Counted from the stretch's first letter, positions 17,556 through 25,935 are shown. The stretch is 36,729 nt of DNA from Agrococcus sp. HG114 (GCF_024723325.1 NZ_JANQCH010000009.1:1-36729); one strand, 5' to 3'. A program made the numbers and translations. Notes: generated from the sequence alone by a model not told the origin.

Positions 17556-18506
17556 GTGCAGACGACGCATGGCGTCGTGGTCGCCCTGGCGGCCGTCAGC
17601 CTGGTCCTGACCGCGTGCGGAGGTCCCGGCGATCCCGTCGCGACCTCGCAGCCTCCATCGGCATCGCCCTCCGCATCGCCGCCGCCGAGCGCCTCCACCC
17701 CGCCGGCCCCGCCCTCGCCGTCGCCGACGGCTGCTCCCACGGTCGCGCCGCCCCCTCCGCCGCCGTCGTTCACGCCGCCTCCAGCGCCGAGCCCGGCTCC
17801 ACCACCCCAGCCCCCGCCACCGCCGCCAGCCCCGCCGCCGCCCGCGACCACGAGCCCGACGGCGCTGCCCGCGCGGTGGCGCGGCATCGACCTCGAGCGC
17901 ATCCCGACCGCCCGGCGGGAGGTCGCGCTCACGTTCGACGCCGGCAGCTCCGACACCGCGGTCGCCTCGATCCTCGCGACGCTCGACCGCTACGACGTGC
18001 CCGCGACGTTCTTCGTCACCGGCGCCTTCGCGCGCGCCTACCCGGCGCAGGTGCGCGCGATGGCGCAAGCGGGGCACCCGGTCGGCAACCACAGCGACCG
18101 GCACCTCGCCTACCCCGACCTCCGCGACGCGCAGATCCGCGCCGACCTCGCCGCGGCCGAGGCGTCCATCCGCGCCGTGACCGGGGTCCCGGCGAAGCCG
18201 CTCTTCCGCTTCCCGTTCGGCGCCCGCACGCCCTACGACATCGGCGTCGTGAACGACGCGGGCTACCTGCCGGTGCGCTGGACCGTCGACACGCTCGGGT
18301 GGAAGGGCACGAGCGGCGGCATGACGGCCGACGAGGTGCTGCAGCGCGTGCTCAGCACCGCCGGACCGGGCCAGATCGTGCTCATGCACGTCGGCGCGAA
18401 CCCCGACGACGGCACGACGCTCGACGCCGACGCGCTGCCCCGCATCATCGAGCGGCTCGCCGCCGAGGGCTACGACTTCGTCGACCTCCGGGGCCTCGGC
18501 GGCTGA
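17556..18506 (+). CDS. Polysaccharide deacetylase (NodB/CE4) lipoprotein with long Pro-rich linker
   Basis: 316 residues. A hydrophobic segment ends in lipobox LTAC (C21), so the protein should be anchored to the outer membrane face. Residues about 32-107 are a Pro/Ser/Ala linker that may span the wall. The CE4 domain follows: motif 1 TFDAGSSD (D128), motif 2 HSDRH (H179, H183), motif 3 RFPFGAR, motif 4 DTLGWKG, and motif 5 VLMHVG. The usual TFDDG is DA here, a variant common in this subgroup. Role: removing N- or O-acetyl groups from peptidoglycan or another glycan. With GTG 17556 the signal peptide has no Lys or Arg; GTG 17535 would add one Arg and is an alternative start. Confidence 0.85.
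   Translation: MQTTHGVVVALAAVSLVLTACGGPGDPVATSQPPSASPSASPPPSASTPPAPPSPSPTAAPTVAPPPPPPSFTPPPAPSPAPPPQPPPPPPAPPPPATTSPTALPARWRGIDLERIPTARREVALTFDAGSSDTAVASILATLDRYDVPATFFVTGAFARAYPAQVRAMAQAGHPVGNHSDRHLAYPDLRDAQIRADLAAAEASIRAVTGVPAKPLFRFPFGARTPYDIGVVNDAGYLPVRWTVDTLGWKGTSGGMTADEVLQRVLSTAGPGQIVLMHVGANPDDGTTLDADALPRIIERLAAEGYDFVDLRGLGG
17640..17872 (+). repeat. Pro/Ser/Ala-rich low-complexity linker
   Basis: The segment encodes runs of proline (up to six in a row) mixed with Ser, Ala and Thr between the lipobox and the catalytic domain. The DNA is C-rich homopurine/homopyrimidine and prone to length change. Confidence 0.8.
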
Positions 18507-18509
18507 CGA

Positions 18510-20957
18510 TCAGGCTCCGAGGCGCGCACCGATCGCGCCGATCGTTCCCTCGACCGCGACGCCCGAACCGGCGCGGGCCGCGCCGCCGGGCGGCAGCTGC
18601 CGCTGCGAGCCGTCGCTGCCGACCGCGAGCGGCGAGGCGCCGGCCCACGCGAGCGCGAGCCCCACTTCGCCCTTCAGCAGCCGGTGCGCCTGCACACCGC
18701 CCGTGCCGCGGCCCTTCGCCGGGAACTCCTCGAGGCTCGAGACCTTCACGCGCGGCTCGTCGAGCCCCGCGAGCGTCTCGGCCGCCTCGGTGACGGTGAC
18801 GACCTCGGCGCCCTCGCCGACGGCGCCCGCGAACCGCACCGACGCATTCGCCTTGAGCCCGATGCCCTTCATGCCGCCGGCACCGGGGCCCTGCGGGTTG
18901 ATCGCCGCGGCGGCGAAGCGCAGCAGCTGCGCGTCGCTCGTGACGAGCACGACCCATGCGTCATCGGGCGCCGGGGCGACGCCGACCACGCGGTCGCCGG
19001 CCTTGAGCGCGATGACGCTCTCGCGGTCGCGATCGCGCAGCTCCGCCGGCTTGATGCGCTTGACGACGCCCTGCGCGGTCGCGACGAGCCACGGCTCGCT
19101 CGAACCGAGGTCGATGAGCGCTACGGGCTCCTCGCCGCGCTCGAACGCGCCGAGGTCGCGCACCTTCACGCCCGCGGTGAGGCCGACGGATGCGGGCGGC
19201 ACCGAGGGCAGGTCGGCGGGCGTGAGGCGCAGCACGGCCCCCGTCGAGGTGACGAGGCCGAACGTGCCGCGCGTGGTCGTGGCGATGGTCGAGCGGATCG
19301 CGTCGTGCCGCGACCGGCGCGCGGGGGCGGGGATCGGCTCCTCGCCGTCGACGCGCACGAGCCTCCCGGTCGCCGACATGACGACGCGCGTCGGCGCATC
19401 CGCGATCTCGAGGCTCGAGGCAGCCGACCTGGCGCTGCCTCGGCCCGTCGTCGGCTGGCCGTTGCCCTCGGTGAGCGCGGTGCGGCGCGGGGTGCCGAAG
19501 CGCTCGGCGACCTCGTCGAGCTCGGCGGCCACGACCTCGTGCAGGGCGGCGTCGGAGCCGAGGATGCGCTCGAGCTCCGCGATCTGCGCGAGGAGGTCGT
19601 CGCGCTCTGCCTCGAGCTCGATGCGGCTGAACTTCGTGAGCCGCCGCAGCCGCAGCTCGAGGATGTACTCGGCCTGTGCCTCGGAGAGGTCGAAGACGCT
19701 CTGCAGCCGGCCGCGCGCCTGGTCGGAGTCGTCGGACGTGCGGATGACCTGGATGACCTCGTCGATGTCGAGGATCGCGATGAGGAGGCCCTCGACGAGG
19801 TGCAGCCGGTCGCGCCGCTTCTGCAGCCGGAACTCGCTGCGGCGCCGCACGACGCCCACCCGGTGGTCGAGGTACACGCGCAGCAGCTGCTTCAGCCCGA
19901 GCGTCTCGGGCTTCCCGCCGACGAGCGCGACGTTGTTGATCGAGAAGCCGTCCTCGAGCGGCGTGTAGCGGTAGAGCTGCTGCAGGACCGCCTCAGGATC
20001 GAAGCCCGTCTTGATGCTGATGACGAGCCGCAGCCCGTGCTTGCGGTCGGTGAGGTCCTGCACCTCCGTGAGGCCCTGCAGCTTCTTCGACTGCACGCCG
20101 TCCTTGATCTTCTCGATGAGCCGCTCCGGGCCGACGAGGTAGGGCAGCTCCGTGACGACGATCTGCGTCCGGCGGCCGTGCCGCTCGATCGACGCCCGCG
20201 CGCGCGTCTTGAACGACCCGCGTCCCGTCTCGTACGCGTCGCGGATGCCGTCGAGCCCGACGATGACGCCGCCGCCGGGCAGGTCGGGCCCGGGGACGTG
20301 CCGCATGAGATCGGCGACGGATGCGTCGGGGTGCGCGAGCAGGTGCTTGGCCGCCTGCACGACCTCGACGAGGTTGTGGGGCGCCATGTTCGTCGCCATG
20401 CCGACCGCGATGCCGCTCGCGCCGTTCACGAGCAGGTTCGGGTAGGAGGCGGGCAGCACGTCGGGCTGCTGGTACGAGTTGTCGTAGTTCGGGACGAAGT
20501 CGACGACGTCCTCGTCGAGCCCCTCGGTGAGCGAGAGCCCGGCCGCGGCGAGGCGCGCCTCGGTGTAGCGCGGTGCCGCGGGGCCGTCGTCGAGCGAGCC
20601 GAAGTTGCCGTGCCCGTCGACGAGCGGCAGCCGCAGGCTGAACGGCTGGGCGAGCCGCACGAGCGCGTCGTAGATCGCGGTGTCGCCGTGCGGGTGCAGC
20701 TTGCCCATCACGTCGCCGACGACGCGCGCGCTCTTGACGTGCCCCTTCTCCGGCCGGAGCCCCATCTCGGCCATCTGGAAGAGGATGCGCCGCTGCACGG
20801 GCTTGAGCCCGTCGCGCGCGTCGGGGAGGGCCCGGGCGTAGATGACGGAGTACGCGTACTCGAGGAACGAGTCCTGCATCTCGCTCGCGACATCGACGTC
20901 GTCGATGCGCTCGGCGATGGCGGCGGAGGACGGGTCGGGGGCGGGCGTGGCAGTCAT
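18510..20957 (-). CDS. parC: Type IIA DNA topoisomerase subunit A (topoisomerase IV ParC)
   Basis: DNA-cleaving subunit that works with ParE to unlink chromosomes. 815 residues. The helix-turn-helix segment [22 protein letters not shown] precedes catalytic Y131 in APRYTEARL. The residue matching E. coli GyrA Ser83 is T93, and that matching Asp87 is D97. A coiled-coil tower follows (about 340-490). The C-terminal beta-propeller, from about residue 525, lacks the GyrA box (QRRGGKG-like), which supports topoisomerase IV rather than gyrase. The 3' end is only 3 bp from the convergent deacetylase stop with no hairpin between. Start and promoter are intertwined with the divergent neighbour. Confidence 0.92.
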   Translation of the reverse strand: MTATPAPDPSSAAIAERIDDVDVASEMQDSFLEYAYSVIYARALPDARDGLKPVQRRILFQMAEMGLRPEKGHVKSARVVGDVMGKLHPHGDTAIYDALVRLAQPFSLRLPLVDGHGNFGSLDDGPAAPRYTEARLAAAGLSLTEGLDEDVVDFVPNYDNSYQQPDVLPASYPNLLVNGASGIAVGMATNMAPHNLVEVVQAAKHLLAHPDASVADLMRHVPGPDLPGGGVIVGLDGIRDAYETGRGSFKTRARASIERHGRRTQIVVTELPYLVGPERLIEKIKDGVQSKKLQGLTEVQDLTDRKHGLRLVISIKTGFDPEAVLQQLYRYTPLEDGFSINNVALVGGKPETLGLKQLLRVYLDHRVGVVRRRSEFRLQKRRDRLHLVEGLLIAILDIDEVIQVIRTSDDSDQARGRLQSVFDLSEAQAEYILELRLRRLTKFSRIELEAERDDLLAQIAELERILGSDAALHEVVAAELDEVAERFGTPRRTALTEGNGQPTTGRGSARSAASSLEIADAPTRVVMSATGRLVRVDGEEPIPAPARRSRHDAIRSTIATTTRGTFGLVTSTGAVLRLTPADLPSVPPASVGLTAGVKVRDLGAFERGEEPVALIDLGSSEPWLVATAQGVVKRIKPAELRDRDRESVIALKAGDRVVGVAPAPDDAWVVLVTSDAQLLRFAAAAINPQGPGAGGMKGIGLKANASVRFAGAVGEGAEVVTVTEAAETLAGLDEPRVKVSSLEEFPAKGRGTGGVQAHRLLKGEVGLALAWAGASPLAVGSDGSQRQLPPGGAARAGSGVAVEGTIGAIGARLGA

Positions 20958-20974
20958 AGGCTGACGGAATGCTA
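20957..20974. promoter_or_regulatory. Interlocked divergent promoters of parC and the phosphodiesterase gene
   Basis: Plus strand: TAGGCT (20957-20962) lies 6 nt before the ATG at 20969, and its first T is the complement of the first base of the parC start codon. Minus strand: TAGCAT (20974 to 20969) lies 11 nt before the parC ATG and covers the start codon of the opposite gene. Each -10 element thus overlaps the other gene's start. Both genes lack a Shine-Dalgarno sequence. Confidence 0.55.
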
Positions 20975-22045
20975 CCGACCAGGGCGCCCGGATCCCGGAG
21001 CCTTGCCGACGTTCTCGCGAGCTCGGCGAGCGCGATGCGGGGCGAGGAGAACCCGCTGCGGCTCGCGCGCGCGAGCGCCGCGGTCGTGCTGCTCGTGGAC
21101 GGCCTCGGCGCTGCGCAGCTCGGCCAGCGGGCGGGGCACGCGCGGACCCTCGCGACCGCGCCGGGCGGCTCGCTCGACGCAGGGTTCCCGTCGACGACGG
21201 CGGTCGCGCTCGCGTCGCTGACGACGGGCGAGCTCGCCGGCGCGCACGGCATCGTCGGCTACGACGCGTTCGTGCCGGGCGCGGGCGTGCGCAACCAGCT
21301 GCGCGACTGGGGCGGGCCGATGGACCCGGCGACCTGGCAGCGCTCGCCGACGCTCCTCGAGCAGCAGCCGTCGATCGTCATCGGCGAGCCGAGGCACGCG
21401 GCGAGCGGGTTCACGCACGCCGTGCTCCGCGGTGCCGAGTACCGCGGCGGCCGCACGATGGCCGACCGCTTCGCACTCGTCCGCGCCGCCGCGCGCGAGC
21501 GCTCGCTCGTCTACGCCTACGTGCCGGAGCTCGACCGCACCGGCCACGAGTCCGGCTGGCAGTCGCCGGAGTGGACGGATGCGCTCGAGGAGCTCGACGG
21601 CCACGTGCGCGAGCTCGCCGCCTCGCTGCTGCGCGACGCGGGCCTCGTCGTCACGGCCGACCACGGCATGGTCGACGTCGACGCATCCGCCCACCTCATC
21701 GTGCCGCCGGGCCTCCTCGAGCGGGTCGCGCACGTCGCGGGCGAGCCCCGCTGCCTGCAGCTGCAGGTCGAGGGCGATGCGGATGCGGTGGCCCGCTCCT
21801 GGGCGGCATGGCTCGGCGACGCGGCGTGGGTCGCGACGCGCGACGAGGTCGTCGCCGCCGGCTGGTTCGGCGAGGTGCACCCCGAGGTCGCTCCGCGCCT
21901 GGGGGACGTGTTCGTCGCTGCGCGCGGCCGCCGCGCGATCTACGTCGACGAGGCGGACCCCGGCCGCGGCATGATCGGCCAGCACGGGTCGCTCACGCCC
22001 GACGAGCTGCGGGTGCCGCTGCGCCGCTTCGGCGCGTTCGCCTGA
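20969..22045 (+). CDS. Alkaline-phosphatase-superfamily nucleotide pyrophosphatase/phosphodiesterase
   Basis: Two-metal phosphoesterase of the type I phosphodiesterase/nucleotide pyrophosphatase group, 358 residues. Metal and nucleophile candidates: D44 (LLVDGLG), the FPSTT nucleophile segment (residues 73-77), D189 and H193 ([10 protein letters not shown]), D231 and H232 (TADHGM), and a late histidine in GQHGSLT. No signal peptide is visible, so it is probably cytosolic. Substrate is unknown. I recall relatives near parC in other actinobacteria, which suggests a conserved pairing. Start chosen at the ATG 6 nt after TAGGCT. Confidence 0.88.
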   Translation: MLPTRAPGSRSLADVLASSASAMRGEENPLRLARASAAVVLLVDGLGAAQLGQRAGHARTLATAPGGSLDAGFPSTTAVALASLTTGELAGAHGIVGYDAFVPGAGVRNQLRDWGGPMDPATWQRSPTLLEQQPSIVIGEPRHAASGFTHAVLRGAEYRGGRTMADRFALVRAAARERSLVYAYVPELDRTGHESGWQSPEWTDALEELDGHVRELAASLLRDAGLVVTADHGMVDVDASAHLIVPPGLLERVAHVAGEPRCLQLQVEGDADAVARSWAAWLGDAAWVATRDEVVAAGWFGEVHPEVAPRLGDVFVAARGRRAIYVDEADPGRGMIGQHGSLTPDELRVPLRRFGAFA

Positions 22046-22120
22046 CACCGGGCGTCCAGCGACGCGCGCCAGGATGATCGTCCGCCGGCAGCGCCGGACT
22101 CCGAGGGGAAGGACCGCACC

Positions 22121-22228
22121 ATGCGCAAGTGGCTCATCACGACCATCGCGACGGCCGTCGTCGGCTTCGTCATGAAGCGCGTCAACGAGCGCCGCGAGCA
22201 GCGGGACCGGACGGGCCGCCGCCGCTGA
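22121..22228 (+). CDS. Small basic single-pass membrane peptide (35 residues)
   Basis: MRKWLITTIATAVVGFV begins a hydrophobic helix (about residues 4-18), followed by a very basic tail rich in Arg (RVNERREQRDR, then RRR at the end). GGGGAAGGA lies 7 nt before the ATG, one of the better ribosome sites here. TGA ends the frame and a strong terminator follows 9 nt later, so this is a credible gene. The tail should stay in the cytoplasm. No family recognised. It is 75 bp downstream of the phosphodiesterase gene and may be co-transcribed with it. Confidence 0.65.
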   Translation: MRKWLITTIATAVVGFVMKRVNERREQRDRTGRRR

Positions 22229-22237
22229 CGTGCGCCG

Positions 22238-22277
22238 TCCCGCTCGTCGAGCCGCGAGCGCTGCTCGACGAGCGGGA
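22238..22277. terminator. Bidirectional terminator, 15-bp perfect stem
   Basis: TCCCGCTCGTCGAGC pairs perfectly with GCTCGACGAGCGGGA around a 10-nt loop. It lies between the small membrane peptide gene (plus) and the alcohol dehydrogenase gene (minus), 5 nt from the latter's stop codon. Confidence 0.85.
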
Positions 22278-22282
22278 AGCCG

Positions 22283-23401
22283 CTAGAAGCGCACGACCTG
22301 GCGGATCGCCCGGCCCTCGGCGAGCGTGTCGAGCGCCTCGTTCAGGCCCTCGAGGGGGATCTCGCTCGTGACGAGCTCCTCGACCGGGAGCCTCCCCTCG
22401 CGCCACAGCTGCTCGTAGCGCGGGATGTCGCGGGAGGGCACCGCGGAGCCGAGGTACGAGCCCACGACCGTGCGCGCCTCGGCCGTGAACGTGAGCGGCG
22501 AGAGCGACGACCGGGCGTCCGGATGCGGCAGGCCGACGGTCACGGTCGTCCCGCCCGGCGCCGTGAGCGCGAACGCCGTCTCGAACGCCTTCGGGTGGCC
22601 TGCGGCCTCGATGACGACCGGCGCGCGGAGCCCCTGCTCGACGGCAGCGTCGGGCGAGAGCGCCTCGTGGGCGCCGAGCTCGCGGGCCCGGTCGAGCTTC
22701 GCGGGCACGGCATCGACGCCGATGACGCGGCCGAGCCCGAGCGAGCGGGCCGCGAGCAGCGCCGCCATGCCGACGCCGCCGAGCCCGACGATGACGATGT
22801 CGTCGCCCTCGCGCGGCCTGCCCGCATTGATGACCGCCCCGCCTCCCGTGAGCATCGCGCATCCGAGCACCGCGGCCACTTGGGGCGGCACGTCCTCGCC
22901 CACGCGCACGACGGAGCGGCGGTCGAGCACCGCGTGGGTCGCGAAGGCCGAGACGCCGAGGTGGTGGTGCACCTCGCCCGAGCGCCCGTCGAGCGCCGCC
23001 TCGTGCAGCCGCCTGCCGCCGCCGAGGAGCTCGCCCGCCCCGTTCGCGGCGGAGCCGCGCTCGCACGGCAGCCGCCCGTCGGTCGCGCAGGCCGCGCACT
23101 CGCCGCAGCGGGGGAGGAAGGTCGTCACGACGCGGTCGCCGACCGCGAGGTCGGTGACCCCTTCGCCGACGACCTCGACGATGCCCGCGGCCTCGTGGCC
23201 CAGCAGCATCGGCACCGGCCGCGGCCTCGCGCCGTCGACGACCGAGAGGTCGCTGTGGCACAGGCCCGCGGCCTCGATCCGCAGCAGCACCTCGCCCTCG
23301 CGCGGCGGGTCGAGCTCGAGCTCGACCAGGTCGAGCGGACGCGACTCGGCGAAGGGCCGCTCGGCGCCGATGGCCCGCAGCACCGCCCCGCGCACGCGCA
23401 T
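22283..23401 (-). CDS. Zinc-dependent alcohol dehydrogenase (MDR superfamily)
   Basis: Medium-chain NAD(P)-dependent dehydrogenase, 372 residues. Catalytic zinc ligand candidates are C48 and H69 (GHEAAG, with E70). Structural zinc ligands are C99, C102, C105 and C113. The nucleotide-binding GLGGVG is in the centre (about residue 206). A short insertion after the structural zinc site (GSAANGAGELLGGGRRLHE) resembles the class III/aryl-alcohol branch. The ATG overlaps the upstream stop by one base (TGATG), so translation is coupled to the preceding dehydrogenase. Substrate unknown; context suggests an alcohol or aldehyde made in the same catabolic route. Confidence 0.92.
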   Translation of the reverse strand: MRVRGAVLRAIGAERPFAESRPLDLVELELDPPREGEVLLRIEAAGLCHSDLSVVDGARPRPVPMLLGHEAAGIVEVVGEGVTDLAVGDRVVTTFLPRCGECAACATDGRLPCERGSAANGAGELLGGGRRLHEAALDGRSGEVHHHLGVSAFATHAVLDRRSVVRVGEDVPPQVAAVLGCAMLTGGGAVINAGRPREGDDIVIVGLGGVGMAALLAARSLGLGRVIGVDAVPAKLDRARELGAHEALSPDAAVEQGLRAPVVIEAAGHPKAFETAFALTAPGGTTVTVGLPHPDARSSLSPLTFTAEARTVVGSYLGSAVPSRDIPRYEQLWREGRLPVEELVTSEIPLEGLNEALDTLAEGRAIRQVVRF

Positions 23402-24315
23402 CAGCGGCCGTCCCAGCCGGCGACGGTGCCGTCGGGGCTCGCCTCGCGCACGACGAGGGTGCAGTCCTTCCCGCCCAGGCCGTCGTCGAGCAGCCGCTGG
23501 AGCTGGTCGCGGATGAGCGTCGCGGCGGGCACCTTCACGCCCGCGGCCTCGGCGCCCGCGATCGCGAGCGCGACGTCCTTGTGGCACAGCATCGCCGAGA
23601 ACGACGCGTCGAAGTTGTGGTTGACCGCGGCTCCCGGCACGATGCCCGGCACCGGGTACCAGGTGCGCAGCGCCCAGGAGTCGCCGGACGAGACGCGCGC
23701 GACGTCGAAGAACCTCTGCGGGTCGAGGCCGAGCTGCTGGGCGAGCTGCGAGCCCTCCGACATCGCGAGGATCGAGACGCCGAGCATCATGTTGTTCACG
23801 AGCTTCGCCGCGATCCCGTGGGTCGGGCCGCCGACCGCGAAGACGTTGCCCGCCATCGGCGTCACGACCTCCTTCGCCGCCGCCACGTCGTCGTCGGTGC
23901 CGCCGAGCATGAAGGTGAGCGTGGCCGCCTCGGCGCCCTGGATCCCGCCGGAGATGGGCGAGTCGACGAAGCGGAAGCCGCGCGAGCCCGCCTCGCCGTG
24001 GCTCCAGCGGCTCGTGTCGAGGTCGACGGTCGAGGTGTCGAGCACGAGGGTGCCGGGGGCCGCGTGCGCGAAGACGCCGTCCGGGCCGCCGAGCACGGCG
24101 CGCACGTGCTCGCCCTTCGGCAGGCTGAGGATGACCACCTCGGCGCCCTCCACCGCCTCGGCGACGGAGCCGACCGGCGCGATGCCGTGCTCCGCCGCGC
24201 TGTCGCGCAGCGCATCCACCACATCGAAGCCCCGCACCTCGTGGCCCGCGGTCACCAGGTGGGCGGACATCCGGCTGCCCATGTTCCCGAGTCCGATCCA
24301 GGCGATTGACGTCAT
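23401..24315 (-). CDS. mmsB: 3-hydroxyisobutyrate dehydrogenase-like NAD(P)-dependent oxidoreductase
   Basis: Beta-hydroxyacid dehydrogenase, 304 residues. The Rossmann motif GLGNMGSRMS (8-17), substrate motif DSPISGG (118-124) and catalytic lysine K171 in GIAAKLVNNMML are all present. The family covers 3-hydroxyisobutyrate (valine degradation), tartronate semialdehyde, 2-hydroxymethylglutarate and sulfolactaldehyde enzymes. MmsB is the nearest label, but no other valine-pathway gene is nearby. GGAAGGA lies 8 nt before the ATG. It follows the transporter gene after a strong hairpin and precedes the coupled alcohol dehydrogenase. Confidence 0.85.
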   Translation of the reverse strand: MTSIAWIGLGNMGSRMSAHLVTAGHEVRGFDVVDALRDSAAEHGIAPVGSVAEAVEGAEVVILSLPKGEHVRAVLGGPDGVFAHAAPGTLVLDTSTVDLDTSRWSHGEAGSRGFRFVDSPISGGIQGAEAATLTFMLGGTDDDVAAAKEVVTPMAGNVFAVGGPTHGIAAKLVNNMMLGVSILAMSEGSQLAQQLGLDPQRFFDVARVSSGDSWALRTWYPVPGIVPGAAVNHNFDASFSAMLCHKDVALAIAGAEAAGVKVPAATLIRDQLQRLLDDGLGGKDCTLVVREASPDGTVAGWDGR

Positions 24316-24328
24316 CGTCGATTCCTTC

Positions 24329-24348
24329 CGTTGCTGCCTGCTGCAACG
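24329..24348. promoter_or_regulatory. Inverted repeat upstream of the dehydrogenase pair
   Basis: CGTTGC and GCAACG flank an 8-nt spacer, 13 nt upstream of the dehydrogenase ATG and touching its ribosome site. It could be an operator half-site pair of the TTGC-n-GCAA type or an RNA hairpin hiding the ribosome site. No adjacent regulator gene. Confidence 0.4.
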
Positions 24349-24365
24349 CTAGCGGGCGCGACGGG

Positions 24366-24399
24366 GGACGGGCGGCGAGATCGCTCTCGCCGCCCGTCC
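24366..24399. terminator. Terminator hairpin between transporter and dehydrogenase genes
   Basis: A 14-bp perfect stem (GGACGGGCGGCGAG with CTCGCCGCCCGTCC) and a 6-nt loop lie 24 nt beyond the transporter stop in its reading direction. It would end or attenuate the transporter transcript, making the two dehydrogenases a partly separate unit. Confidence 0.75.
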
Positions 24400-24423
24400 G
24401 GGTCACTCGGTCCGATCAGCCGG

Positions 24424-25803
24424 TCAGACGGTGCCCTTCTCCTGGAGGAGCCGCTGGCGGTCGACGTCGTCGACGTCGTGCAGCGAGATGCCCTTGGTCT
24501 CCTTGAGGGCGAGGACCGCGATGAGCGTGATCGCGCAGGCGATCACGAGGTAGATCGCGACCGGGATGTGGCTGCCGAACTGGCTGAGCAGCCACGTCGC
24601 GATGATCGGCGCGAGCGAGCCCGCGACGATCGACGTCACCTGGTAGCCGAGCGAGACGCCCGAGTAGCGCATGCGCGTCGGGAACAGCTCGGCCATGATG
24701 GCGGGCTGGCCGGCGTACATGAGCGCGTGGAACAGCAGGCCCAGGATGATCGCGAGCAGGATCACGATGTCGTTGCCCGACTCGAACATGGGGAAGGCGA
24801 TGAAGCCCCACGTCGCACCGAGGATCGTGCCCGCCATGTACATGGGCTTGCGGCCGACGGTGTCGACGAAGCGGCCCACGATCGGGACGAAGATGAAGTG
24901 CGCGACGTGCGCGATCGCGAGCAGGCCCAGGATGCGCGAGACGTCGTACTCGAGGTACGTGCGCAGGTACACGATCGAGAACGTCACCACGAGGTAGTAG
25001 AGGATGTTCTCGGCGAAGCGCAGGCCCATGGCCGTCAGGACGCCCTTGGGGTAGCGCTTCAGGACCTCGACCACGCCGTACGACTGCGCCTTCGACTCGG
25101 CGACCTCGTCGCGGACCTGCTGGTAGATCGGCGCGTCCGTGACCCGCGTGCGGATGTAGTAGCCGATCGCGACGATGACGACGGAGAGCCAGAACGCGAT
25201 GCGCCAGCCCCAGCCGAGGAAGTCCTCGTCGGAGAGCGTCCACTGCAGCACGAGCAGCACGAGCGTGGCGATGAGGTTGCCGGCCGGCACCGCGGCCTGC
25301 GGCCACGACGACCAGAAGCCGCGCTCCTTGTTGGGGGAGTGCTCGGCCACGAGCAGCACGCCGCCGCCCCACTCGCCGCCCACCGCGAAGCCCTGGAAGA
25401 AGCGCAGGACGACGAGCGCGGCCGGCGCGAAGTAGCCGATCTGCTCGAACGTGGGCAGGCAGCCCATCAGGAACGTGGCGACGCCGACCAGGATGATCGC
25501 GAACTGCAGCATCTTCTTGCGGCCGTACTTGTCGCCGAAGTGGCCGAACACGATGCCGCCGAGCGGGCGGGCGATGAAGCCGACCGCGTAGGTCAGGAAC
25601 GCGCTGATGATCGGGAAGTACGGATCATCGCTCGGCGGGAACATGATCAGGTTGAAGACGATCGTCGACGCGGTGGCGTACAGGAAGAACTCGTACCACT
25701 CGACGACCGTGCCCGCCATGGCGGCCGTGACGACGCGGCCGAGGCCCTTGCGGTCGTTGTCGCGGCTCGGGTCGTGCGCGATGTCGCGCGCGGGTGTTGA
25801 CAT
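24424..25803 (-). CDS. MHS-family (metabolite:H+ symporter) MFS transporter
   Basis: Inner-membrane proton symporter, 459 residues, about 12 helices. It shows the MHS hallmarks GTVVEWYEFFLYATA (helix 1), GGIVFGHFGDKYGRKKML (loop 2-3), RFFQGFAVGGEWGGGVLL and AELFPTRMRYSGVSLGYQ. Relatives carry alpha-ketoglutarate, citrate, proline/betaine or shikimate; this one's substrate is unknown, perhaps an organic acid handled by the downstream dehydrogenases. The ATG is preceded by GAGGAGG; a 16-residue upstream extension is not needed. Confidence 0.92.
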   Translation of the reverse strand: MSTPARDIAHDPSRDNDRKGLGRVVTAAMAGTVVEWYEFFLYATASTIVFNLIMFPPSDDPYFPIISAFLTYAVGFIARPLGGIVFGHFGDKYGRKKMLQFAIILVGVATFLMGCLPTFEQIGYFAPAALVVLRFFQGFAVGGEWGGGVLLVAEHSPNKERGFWSSWPQAAVPAGNLIATLVLLVLQWTLSDEDFLGWGWRIAFWLSVVIVAIGYYIRTRVTDAPIYQQVRDEVAESKAQSYGVVEVLKRYPKGVLTAMGLRFAENILYYLVVTFSIVYLRTYLEYDVSRILGLLAIAHVAHFIFVPIVGRFVDTVGRKPMYMAGTILGATWGFIAFPMFESGNDIVILLAIILGLLFHALMYAGQPAIMAELFPTRMRYSGVSLGYQVTSIVAGSLAPIIATWLLSQFGSHIPVAIYLVIACAITLIAVLALKETKGISLHDVDDVDRQRLLQEKGTV

Positions 25804-25804
25804 G

Positions 25805-25847
25805 CCTACCTCCTCGTAGGTGCACGGGACTGTGCGGCGAGAATCTA
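25805..25847 (-). promoter_or_regulatory. Extended -10 and ribosome-site hairpin for the MHS transporter
   Basis: On the minus strand TGT-TAGATT (TAGATT at 25847 to 25842) is an extended -10 element, giving a leader of about 30 nt. The leader ends in a small stem CCTAC/GTAGG (25805-25820) whose loop carries the GAGGAG ribosome site, so the site is presented, not hidden. Confidence 0.5.
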
Positions 25848-25888
25848 ACATGACTCGGCGTTCAGGTCGTGCTCCGCGACCGCGACAC

Positions 25889-25926
25889 GCAGAGGGCGGG
25901 CACCGCGCCCGGTGCCCGCCCTCTGC
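25889..25926. terminator. Very strong terminator after sepH, 17-bp perfect stem
   Basis: GCAGAGGGCGGGCACCG pairs perfectly with CGGTGCCCGCCCTCTGC around a 4-nt loop, 9 nt beyond the sepH stop. It insulates sepH from the transporter promoter. Longest perfect hairpin in the window. Confidence 0.88.
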
Positions 25927-25935
25927 GGATGCGCC

